From: Bimastos eiseni
Lineage: Eukaryota; Annelida; Clitellata; Crassiclitellata; Lumbricidae
Direction: 5' to 3'
Assembly: GCA_959347315.1 (NCBI GenBank)
Contig: OY365813.1
Location: 21,969,272 to 22,033,271, forward strand
DNA length: 64,000 nucleotides
Shown here piece by piece: positions 45,181-57,589 of this stretch (its first letter is position 1; the number at the start of each line of letters is the position of its first letter). A program made the translations under genes and the position numbers. The notes below the pieces were generated by a model. That model had not been told where the DNA came from. It saw nothing but the letters and a program-made list of their open reading frames with translations, and did no database searches.

Positions 45181-48100
45181 CTACAAAAACAGCACACGTC
45201 AAATAGATAGCTGGGTAAAGAATTGGTTAGAGCATTGACCTTGTAACGCAGAGAGCATTTATGGGTTCGATCGTCGTCCTCCCTAGAGAGGGTTACTGTG
45301 TAGGGACCTTGAGCAAGAACTCCTTCACTCACAGTTGCTCAGCGCCATCGAATGAGGTTTGATCATTAGTACATTACGTGGTTACGTTTCACAAGCAAAT
45401 AATTATAATAATAATAGATTTACCAGATATTCAAATTAATCAACAGTTGAACAACCAGACTATGACCTTCCTCGGACTAACCTTTTGATAACCCATTTGA
45501 TTTGACGCAGCGCTCGTGAATAAGCTGGTGCTCTGCGTTTGGCTTCCAAGTGGCGCTTTAGAAGTTTGGAGATTATGAAACGATTACTCATCAGATGATT
45601 CAGATCATCATTTAGGCCAGCAGTGCCCAGCACCGAGAGCACCTTTGAGCAGATATCGTGAAGGCGGCGGCGCTTTATAATATAGTCGCCCCTTCTCTCT
45701 GCTAATATCATTATTATTATTATTACTATTATTATCGTTATTATTTTTAATGCTCTGAGGTACTTCGTTTCCCCAGGGGCTTAGAAATTACTATTATGAT
45801 GTTGTCCGGAGGGTCAGGCCTCGTCTTCAGAGGTCAAAGGATTATTATTATTTTTATTATTATATTTACTCTCACTATTAGTGTTGCCGTTGTCATTATT
45901 ATTTTGGCAATCTCCGAATCTGTTAGTTCTCTCTCTCTCTCTCTCACCTGATAGATTCGTGCATTGATCCTCGTTGCGTTGGACCCTGTCTGAACGTCTG
46001 GAGGTTTCGGACTAAGTAACTAAATGATGGTCTCTGGTCTGGGATCTGAGCCCAACACTTGGTCATCAGCTGTGAGACAACCTCTGGACAGTTCTGTTTT
46101 CGACAAAACAAAAAAGAAGTTTATTCAGTTTTTATTTAAATTTTAAAGTTAATAATTGTGATATTGATATTATTTTCTGCTTTCGACACAACAAACGTCA
46201 GTTTATCCATACGATTATCTCAATTTTAATATTAAAAATTGTAGTGATATCTTATCTATATTACATGTTGCTAGACATACCTATTCATATCAAACTCCGA
46301 TACTGCTCGCAGTGCCAGTCCCAAGCTTGGATAAAGGAGGAGGGCGACGTTAATGATCTTTGTTATCAAACCAATGATCTGTTATTACAGTGTTGTTAAA
46401 CTGAAACCACTGGTCCAGTCTGCCACTATTCATATCTATACACCAAAATCATATTAAAGTCAAGCAATATCTTAACCCATGGAGATCATTCACGATATCT
46501 TCTCAAGCTATCCAGTAGCTCAAGTTATCCAGCGCCTTTTTCCGCACCTCTCCTATCCAAGTCAGACTCACCTGCGGCGCGTGGAGCCTGGTGCCGTTGA
46601 TGACGGCTCTGGCCACCTGTTCGTCGGGCCACGTGGTGTAAGGAGTTTCCCCGAGTGACATCACCTCCCACATGACGACGGCAAAGCTCCAGACGTCGGA
46701 GGCGACGGAGTAGCGTCGATGGGTGAGGACTTCCGGTGATGACCAACGGACCAGAACATTCTCCGTCTAAGACGATAAACAAGTAGAAGGGGCGGCGCTA
46801 TATAAATGCTCGATTACATTACACTTGATTTGTCCCTCCCATTACCTCGGATCGGAGACCAGAGCCAAACAAAGACGTCATTTTCCTCCATCTCACTCTG
46901 TCCCGCGCACTTCTGATGCAATCCGCTCTCGGCAGTCTCATCCACTCCTCGCTGTCATCCATCCACCGTCTTCTAGGTCTACCCCGTGCTCTTTTACCAT
47001 CCACCATTACACTACGTTCGCAAATAACAATGCTACAGCTGAGACTAATATGGAAGAGATATGAAGTCGACGAAAACTGGCAGATTTTGTGTGTGACTGC
47101 ATCCGGGACTTTTGCAGGATATATCGGCGTTTATTTTTGTTAACGAAATGAAACGACTTAATATATATAGAATTTGCAAAATAAATAAAATGTGTTCAAA
47201 TGAAGATTTTTGACTGGACTAGCGTAAATTTAGATGAACTTTTCGGCGATTATACGTTTAACGTTATCCTGCCAAGAACCCGGATGGTATTTCATTCATT
47301 AGCCTACATAGCCGATCACAGACATTGCCAGCAATGTATTAGAAAAGACGATCACTGATTGGCTGTCACGTTGCGACATTATACACCTTCCATATTAGCC
47401 AATGAGAAATGAGCAGTTGCTACAGCCATGTACAATGTGGAATTATATGATTGGGCCGAAATAATTTAACCGTCAGTGTGTACTCGCGATAACCGAATTG
47501 GCTCGGGGTGTACAACTGCATATGGGGCAAAAATCTTTAACCAAATCTGGGTGTGGGGTGATTTGAACCTCTGAAACTCCGAAAGATGGTTCAGCGAGCA
47601 AACCATTGCACCATCAGCACGATGAAATGCAATACGCAGAGTGGCAGAGTGTAGACCAGAGCAGAACGTAAGTGAAACATTGCACGCCAAGTGCAGACGA
47701 AGCCAAGCCACCCCAGCGCAACACATCCTCCTCATATCTAGATTAACCGACAAGAAACACACGAAAAACCTGGTCCAAAGATAAACAGGCGCCCTTCCCA
47801 GAACCAGAAGAAGATATGTTGATGAAAATGCTCATAAAGAAAGAACCGAATGAAGATAACACCCATCAGAATACACGTAGGTCCGAAAACGTACACCATC
47901 TGTCAAACATCTCCCAAAGAATAAGCATATTATAGGAAGCCCGCGAATGCTGCGCAGACGGACCCCAACGCAATCTGTCATAACAAGACATATGGACAGC
48001 TTGAAGGTGCCACATTAGGGTGTCATATAAAGGCGCTATATGATCCCTAGCCACCTCAGACCAATAATAATCGCTGTAGAGATCTTCTGACGTCGAATAT

Positions 48101-51100
48101 AAACCTGATAATCGGATAATAAAGCGATGTTTCTTGTACCGACGAAAATCAAGAAACACGATTATCATCGGATGATTAGCGTTTAACACATGGCCAGAAT
48201 GTTGTAAGTGAACTCTTAAACCATTCGGCAGACCAACAAAAAATAGCCATTCACTTCTTGCACCATTCATTTGTTCATTCATTCATTCATTTGCCCCTTT
48301 AATTCATTCACTCACCACTCATTGACTCACTCACTTACTCACTCATTCACTCACTCACTCACTCATTAACTCACTCACCCATTTATTCACGCATTGACTC
48401 ATTCATTCATTCATTCAGTACACAACAACTACATAAGTAAATTGCTTTCATTTGCATTTGACAGGGCAGCGATTCACCCATTCAGCCAGTGAATTAGCTA
48501 GCCAGTCAGTCAGTCACCTGGCTAATCTGGCAGCCACACCGCCATATAGTCAACCAAACAGACAGCCAGTCACCAAGTCAGTATCCCTCAACCTATCAAG
48601 CCAGTAAAGACAGCAGCCAATACCATAGTAAGACCCACCTGATCGTATTGAACTCCATCCGCATTCAAGAAGCAAAGCATCTCGAAGGAAGACAGTTTGC
48701 AGACGAGATTACCGTCCACCTGAACGCTCTTTGCCGACAAATCCTACGAATTTAAAAAACTGACAAATAAAATAGAAAAACACCACACAACGCAGCAACA
48801 ATTCATGATAGGAAAAACCATGAAATAATAAAAATAATAATAATGATGATAATAATAATAATCAAAGTAACTTTCGCCGTTCATGGGAACGAACAATATG
48901 GCCATTCCAGACAACCAACATATTTTAAGAAAATGAAGAAGAAGTAGAATAAGAAGAAGAAGGAGTCTAATTTCAAACTGACAGCATCGCAATATGATTA
49001 CAAGCACAGTGTGAAGGAATAATGACGAGTTGCTACGGGAGTAAAATTTAATTGTCGGCAGCAAAGAAGAGAACCTACTCTTAGAGTGTAACCCTGTTCC
49101 GTAATGTACTCCATGGCCGACGCCAATCCTTGCAGCATCTCGACTAAGTCACCCATCATCAATCGAAAGCCATTCTCCTATAGAGTCAAATAAATACAGT
49201 AAAGATTATAATGCTTAGCAATGAAAGACGACAATGTAAAAGGTTACAAGACTATGTTCAAGCTTCAAAGGCTAGCAGATCAGTTCAAAGGTTAATCAAT
49301 TCAGTTCAAAGGATAGATGATTCATTTTAAAGTTAGAAGTTCCAGTTGAAAGGTTAGAAGATTCATTAAACAGGCTAGAAGAATCAGTTTAACGGTTAGA
49401 GAATTCAGTTCAAAGGTTTGAAGATTCGGTTCAAAGGTCAGAAAAGCCAGTTCAGAGGTTAGAAGAATCAGTTCAAAGGTTGGTAGATTTAATTCAAAGG
49501 TTAGCAGATTCAGTTCAAAGGCTAGCAGATTCAGTTCAAAGGCTAGAAGATTCAGTTCAAAGGCTAGAAGAGTCAGTTCAAAGGCTAGGAGATTCAGTTC
49601 AAAGGCTAGCAGATTCAGTTCAAAGGTTAGAAGATTCAGTTCAAAGATTAGAAGATTCAGTTCAAAGATTAGAAGATTCAGTTCAAAGGCTAGAAGAGTC
49701 AGTTCAAAGGCTAGGAGATTCAGTTCAAAGGCTAGCAGATTCAGTTCAAAGGTTAGCAGATTCAGTTCAAAGGCTAGCAGATTCAGTTCAAAGGCTAGAA
49801 GATTCAGTTCAAAGGCTAGCAGATTCAGTTGAGTCCCACACATTGCGCTGCTTGCAAGGTATACAAAGAAAACGAGAAAGAAAGACAGACCAAGACCACC
49901 GTGAATGGACAACACAAATGCCGATTAATACATCTCTTCTACTAACGCAATAACGGACAACAGTAAACTTGACAAATGACCGACGACAATGGAGATCATT
50001 AATTCGTAAATTCCCGGCAAATGATTGGCGTCAGAAACTGATGATGAATTAGTTTCGGAGAATGGAATGACATAGAAACGAAGAAAGAGAACGATTACAT
50101 TCCTCAGATATTGAAAGAAATCTGTCAAACCTTGATGAAAAACGCCAGAGACCCGTTCGACATGAATTCCGTGACCATCATGTAGGGCGTCGTTTTTGAG
50201 ACGACCCCTAGGAGAGTGATGACGTTTGGGTGGCTTAGCCTCCACAGGATCTCGGCTTTCGATAGCAAGTGGATCCGATCCTCCTCCGAAGTGTTCTCGT
50301 TCAGACTTTCGATCATGATCGGGACTTCCGAGGTTCCTTGAGTCATGAGCTTGCCGACGCAGACGTTGCCGTAGGAACCTGGAGCAGTCAGGAAGCACTC
50401 CTGATTAAGCTGGTGCCCTGCACTTGACTCTCAAGTGGTGCTCTAGAAGTTTGGAGATTACTATTAGGAAGGGAAATAGATAATCCTGCCGAGGTATTGA
50501 GACCCAGACTCACTGGACCCACAATGTGGGTCATATTATATCACCTGCGATAATCCGCTCATCCATCCTTCAATCGATCCAGCTATCCATTCAGTTATCC
50601 ATTCATTCATCTATTCATCCATCCATCCATTCATGCCTCCCTCAATCGAACCATCCATCCATCCAACCATCTGACAATGCATCCAAATAAGCACACATCG
50701 TGTCATCCATTCATCCAACCATGCATCAGTATATGCAACCCTCCATCCACCCATCCATCCATCTAACGCCCCACCCACACATCCCCCCACCAACAACACG
50801 TCCCTTACCCTTGAGCAGTATGGATTCGATGGTGATGGCAGCTGGCTCTATCTCACAGACCCTTTCCCTAGTACAACTCAACGGATCTTCGTAGGCGAAG
50901 GGATCCGCGTAGATGTGCAGACTGTCCGTTCCAGACGTAGACGGAAGACTAGCTGAAAAGACATCAACACAACCTCAGGCCACGGGCGGAAACTTAGGGG
51001 GGGACAGCGGGGGACGGTCCCCCCCCAAAAAGTTGATAAAGCAGCCTATATCCCCCCCTCAAATTTCAGGCGAAGGGATCCGCGTAGGGCTGGTTCGTGG

Positions 51101-54100
51101 TGTGCCTGCCTGTCCTAGTTTGCGGGTTGTCTCAGGTCAGTGAGTGTCTCATCATCCTGAGGTGCAAGACACCAGGCCGAGAGATAAGAGGCCGACCTGC
51201 AAGTCAATTTAAAGTTCAGAGGCCGTGACCTCGCCTGGGTTTCGATGCTGTGTCTGGTAAACGTGTGCTTAGCTGTGTGTCGACTCTCTAGTATTGGCTA
51301 CACAGCGTGATGCTTAAGGTATAGTGTACTTAAGCAACCGACGGTGCAATCATATACATGCTGCAAGAGAGGGTATGATAAATTATAATGAATATTGAAT
51401 TGAAATCTTGACAAAATATTTTTAGGGCTTCGTAACATACATGCTTAAATTCACGCAGACCGAACTATCTTTTAAAATAAGTTTCAAAACTGATTATGCC
51501 TAATCAGCATGATGAAGGTTGAAATTGTTATAATTATACTTTTAAGGAGTAAGGCTATCCTTCGAACAATGAAATAAGGCGGCCCTTCACGGCCACCGTT
51601 GCTTCATCTGCTATCAACTCTTTTCACTTTGTTCCTAACAGTTTATGTGGTTAAATCCTCATCCATAAGTTTACTCATTTTATTGCATTGAGCGTCTTTT
51701 AATATTTGAGTGATTTAGTCTAGCGGCAGCGTTGGATTTTTGTGAAAAATGAAGCGAGATTATTATAGTAGTCAACAAACAATCTCATACTGGATGAGGT
51801 AAGCGTAGTTATCTGTAACATAATGTAAGTGTAAAACCATTTGGACTTGTATCCCATGTGCGACGGAATAACCGTGTATCTAGTGCGTATACGGTATTGT
51901 GGCAGTGACGACTTTAGCCATAGGCTCGGGCCAACTTACCTGCGTCTCTCCCGGTTGCATACCATGGCCCCTCAAAATCAGACCCACCCATCATGGTTGG
52001 CTAAGTTTAGAATTGCCAAAGTTTTTTATTATTATTATTTTCATGTGTTAGGCTTGCCAGTTACGGCGCTGTGCGTTGCATGGCTAGTGCATCTAATTGA
52101 AGAACATGGGCCTAATTACTTAGCTCTATTATTAGTATCAATAAAAAATTCACATTTTAGTTCTCTAGAGTCTAGATCTACGCTCAACTGTGCTTCAAGT
52201 ATTGCTGTTCTGATCATCTAAACCGTCGTTTAGTACGTAGTGGTCGATTGGCTGGAGTGGGAGAGACGCAGGGGTCTACAGCATACACAAGCCATGGGAG
52301 ACCATTGAGTATGGTCTCCACTTTTCGATTTTTATTTCATTAATCAAGATGAAACTTAAATTATCATCTCCCCTGAGCTATTCATTATTAAATACACTCA
52401 GCAGAACAGCAAACAAATGTAAATGAAAACGCTTTTATATTGCTACCGTATATACGCCTATAATATAACCTCGACCCATCTCATTTTTCAATAAGAATCT
52501 GATCCAGAGAGATCCCTCATCACCGCTCGTCCTTTGAATGGATGCCACGCCATCATTATACACTAGCCTTGCTCAAAATGAGATTTGTAACGTAATGGGC
52601 GCCATGCGTGGATGCCGACGGTTAAATTCGACTCCTGTAGTAAGGTTTTTATTAAATTAATAATAATAATAATTACTTAGGGTTCCCATGCAAGGACCGT
52701 ACTAAACCAAGATTTAAATATCTGAAATAATCCAGCATCGATAAGCGAACCGCAGTAATAATAAGATATTCCTTTATTTAGAAATAACAATATCGGACAA
52801 TTACTCAGAAATGCTTAGGCCTGCAGTCAGTCGCTAAAAGAAATTTAAAAAACTAGTAAATATTTTGTTATAATGATCTGGGGATAAATTTAGTCGTCTT
52901 GGGGTGGGAGAACATGGTTGTGTACTCTTAATTGGTGATTGGCGTGGGTACGGCGTGGAGGTAGGAGTTGGTTAAAACATGCTCGGGGTTATGTAAAATG
53001 GAAAAAAGGAGACGCACGAGACGCGGCCTATTTTTGTATTTTTGCTGCATCCATGATTGGGAATTAAAATTTCCTCCGACCTGTCCCCCGAACCAAATTT
53101 CTTCATCTGTCCCCCCCCCAAACCCGCGACCAAGTCTCCGCCTGAGCTCAGGCGCTATATAAACTAAGTTGAAACTGCCTGCACTTTGGCAGTGCCATTC
53201 TCAAGCCTGGATAAAGGAGGAGAGTGATGCTAATAATGACTTATTTATCACACAGTGTCATTAAACTGAAACTACTACCAGTATTTATCTGTAAAATTCC
53301 GCCACTGTAAAGTTCTTTCACAGTGCCAGTCCCGAGCCAGCGAAAAGGAGCAGGGCGACGCTAATAATCCTTATTATCACACAGTGTCGTTAAACAGAAA
53401 CCACTACTACTGCATCAATTGATCAGTATATGGAGGAGATACTTACAACTGCTCTGGTTGACGTGAACTCGACCAATTGACTGAGCGCCTACAACACATA
53501 AAACACCATTAATCAATCTCCTTCAAAGACGACCCATGACCTCTGTACCTATGAGCCATCTATTGATTGAAGCCTTTTCAACACAGGCAGCTTATATTAT
53601 ATTGAAGATTTTCAGACGATTGCTTAATTGCAATTCAGTGCTGGTGAATGTGCTTTCGAAGTTTTGATATTACAATTACGACAATGATCATAATTACAAT
53701 TACCGTTGATGTATTTCAGCATATCGCAGTCGCTGCTGTTGCCTTCGCAGCTACGTTTCTTTCGCCTGCAAACCATCACAACACATCTTAATAGCAATAT
53801 CATTGGCAGAACACGATATCCTATATCCAATTGGTCAGCGAGCTCACATTGTAACGGGTTCAAACCAAGCGTCGTATTCACCACTAGGCCAGCAAGGCCC
53901 TGGCCTAGTGGCAGAACATTTCAAGGGATGGCAAAACTGGATATAAATTTTTTTGAATGGAAGAAGTAAATGATAGCAAGCCAGTGGACTATACTGTTGT
54001 TACAATTTAAACCAATACTGTAATACACTCACAAAGTTAACACATTTAATTTAGTTTCGTTATTTAATAAAAACAGACTTGCATAGTGTTGCTTTCTCTT

Positions 54101-57100
54101 CTACTATGACGTCTGTTAAAATTTCTGGATTTCAATATGCAATTTCAATTTTGGGAGGGGTGACATAGAAATCTTGGCCTAGAGTAGGAATCCTCTCTCC
54201 CTTCCCCAATAAAGACAAGCCTAGGTTAATTAAATCTAAAACGAGGCCAAGCAAGAGTCTTTGTTCGAATTAATTAATGCATTGGCATATGATGATTCAT
54301 GATTCATCGTTGTCTTTCTTCTCAAGCCGACGCCACCGACGCAGGTGTTCAATAATCAAGCGACGAATGTTCGACGAATGTTCAATAAATGCGACCCAAA
54401 ATAAAGATAAAATCAAACGAGACACACCATCGATGTCATCAATAAACGGGCGGAGGGAAGTCTAGCAGGGCAAATGTAGCAGTTTCAGTTTAACAACACT
54501 GTGTTATAACAAAGATCATTGGCGTTGCCCTCCTCTTTTCCCCAGGCTTGGGACTGGCACTGCTATTTGTGCGAGCAGTGGTGTAGCAGTTAGTAGTATA
54601 TGTAGGTGCAGTTTAATGACACTGTGTCCAGCGTCGCCCTCCTCCTTATCGAGGCTTGGGACTGGCAATGCCTGAGTGCGAACGGGGGCGGACAATAGAT
54701 TCGATTACCAAAGAATAAATCACACTACAGGTAATAATTGATTGCATAATTCTGTTGCATACCTGTAGATGAGTACAACTGCGACAACGGCGATGATGAC
54801 AACGCAGACAACAACGCCAACCGCTGTACCTACGATTATTGCAACGATATTCGGAGACTGAGAGACAACCGGTAGATATGCTAAAACAACCAATTGACAA
54901 CACACCGTAAACTCTATATGCTACATTACACCTGGGAGTCTGGGACTAATATGGAAGTGATATGAAGCCGCAACGTGTCGATTTTATCCTGCAAAAGTCC
55001 CGGATGTAGTCACACACATAACCTTGGTCAGTGGATGCTAATAATAGGCTTCTATGTTAGTCCAGATAACGCGTATACACATAACAATCGTGACCTTAAC
55101 GGCGCTGCAGATCATCTTATACCCTTGTACACTCTGTAATATCACACAAGGGAGCTAGGGTAATCATATAATCCTAACCAGATAACAATCTGAGATATTT
55201 CCAAGTAATGGAAAGAAGACATTGTAATCTGATATAATACAAAGAAATGGATTTGGAATCAACTGAGAAGGCTCCTTGCAGGGGTTTTATACAAATAACC
55301 AAATCAACAACTCGGATGGTTTTGCAGCCAAGGTAGAGCTACGATAATAGACACACTTCACTATAGGACATTTTGCTGTTGAACACGAATTAGAGGAGAG
55401 ATACATTAGTACCAGAGAGAAAAAAATCAATAAACTTATCTAGACGATATCAGTTTCAGTAAGCGATATCTCTGATGATGGTTTCATCGGGGTTACTTTC
55501 TTGACTCTGGACAGAATCAAGTTAGGTCCGTATATCAACGAGGCCTACCGAGAGGAAGAGAGAGAGAGAGAATTGGGTGAGAGAGAGGGCGAGTGAGAGA
55601 GGGTGAGAGACTGAAGGTGAGGAAGAGAGAGACAGATACAGAGAGACAGAGACAGACAGACAGAAACAGACAAGACATAGAGAGCAAGGTAGATCCTCTT
55701 GGTTATTATCTGAAGTATAGGCCTATATGGAGGCTGTACTTTCAACGCAGTCTTTTGTCTGGTGTTGCACTCTGCCCTCTACTTCATCTCCAGAACGAGA
55801 CTGCCTCTTGTGAAACGCATACATTTGCTAGCAAACGGTTAATCTTTTCACACCTTCCCACCACAACAACTTCAATCTTTCGTCGAAATCTCTCCGATCT
55901 CGCCCTTCCTGCTCTCTCACCCCCTAAAGATGTCCTAACCCTCTCTTCCCGCCTTCAGATTCTTTTCCGGCTCCTTTAAACTGGGACAAAAATGGATATT
56001 GTCTCACATTTCTCCTCCTTCATTCATCCATTTCCGAAAAAATCTTTACCCAAAAATCTTCACCTCCACAGCCTCAAACCACCCTCTACCAGACACCCAC
56101 CTCACAACTCTCACCTCTCGTCACTCCCACCCTGTTAAACACCCACCTCCCATCTCACAATCTCTCACCAACAACACCCCTCTCACATTTCCCTCACATC
56201 GCTTCTTCCTTGCAATACACTCCTCTTCTCACACCTCCTTCTCACCTTCCTCATACCAAGCATCACCCTTTGCTGCAGCTTCCCATGCCCCATGCCCACT
56301 CTAGCCACCCTTAGCCGGTACCCTCTCTCTCCTCGTGTGTATATGTTAGACATATTAATGAATCAATGAAGCTTGATATAGCGCCTTTTCGAGAAATCTA
56401 CTCAGAGGCGGTCCCGGTCCAACCTCGGCCAAATAAGACAGATTTTATATGGAATGAAAAAAATGGGGTAGATATAGTTCATAGGTAAGAGCCGAAGATC
56501 CATTGGGAAGCTATTCCAGGCAGTCGACATGTATAGGTCTATATAAGAGATCCAGAGAGAAAATAAGTCAGGAAAATGAGGTAAACATAATCGTTATGAA
56601 CGCTTTTGTTACAGCGGCGACGAGTTAATTGGAGAGATGGCTCTTAAGAAAATCTGTTCCGTTAATTAAGAATTCGTCATCGACTCACTTTCGCTCGTTC
56701 CCGATCGCAGGTCGGTCTTAGCGGACACCGGGTTGCTGTAGTCGCCCCACGAGGACAACACCCTTCCTCTTACCTGCAAATAGGAAACATTTGAGAGTTC
56801 GTTTATGTCGCTTCTCATATAGGGCGTTTCACATAAAGCGTTTCACATAACACTGACACTGACAGAAGACATTTCACATAAGGCATTTCAGGTGAGACGT
56901 TTCACATATGACATTTCACATAGGGCGTCCAAGACATTTTACAAATCACACAAGACGATATTTCGCATATATATATTATAAATAATATATAAAAAAATAT
57001 ATAATATCGGGCGTTTCGTATAAAGGACAAACAACGCGCGCCAACCAACGCAGTAGGAAACTTCGAGAAGGCAATCACCACCTGAGAAAATCTCACCCTC

Positions 57101-57555
57101 GGTGCATTCGGGGGTCGACTGTATCGCCAGAGGGTGGGTGGGCTGCCCAATGCTCTACCCCGCCTGAGGTCGAGCTAAATGGGCGTTGAGACCATATGAA
57201 CACTATCCATGCTGTTCAATGCTCCCAGGAACTTAAGTGATATTCTGCCCTCGGCGTCCATCTTCGTTTTCAACAACGAATCTGTCCGTCTGTCTGTCTG
57301 TAGGCGGCGATCTCGTTTGACAGGCAGGGGGCATGAGGATGATGAGGGGTAAGAAATGTGGGGTAGGGGGTTAAACGTATAAAGTGTCCCCACTGTAAAA
57401 GGTGAGGAGACTTGTCCCACTCGACCCCCTCCCCGGAACGCCGCTCCTGTGTCTGTCTGTCTGTCTGTTATTTTGTCTCTCTCTGTCTGTCTCTCTGTCC
57501 GGCTGCTACCATTATTTCTCTGTACACAAGCATTGTTATTTCCTTTATGGGTGTA

Positions 57556-57589
<34 letters not shown>

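Noticed and set aside
45181..45332. Upstream extension of the SAM-domain frame
   Set aside because: A TTTTTGTAG acceptor at 45181 matches the phase of exon 14; the extension crosses a tRNA-type SINE.
49322..49953. Heptad-like repeat proteins on both strands (197 and 157 codons)
   Set aside because: An intronic 21 bp minisatellite; both strands are open simply because the period is a multiple of three. Kept only as a repeat and as a finding.
51841..52221. 126-codon frame in the Eph intron
   Set aside because: No recognisable motif, no splice context, antisense to the Eph gene.
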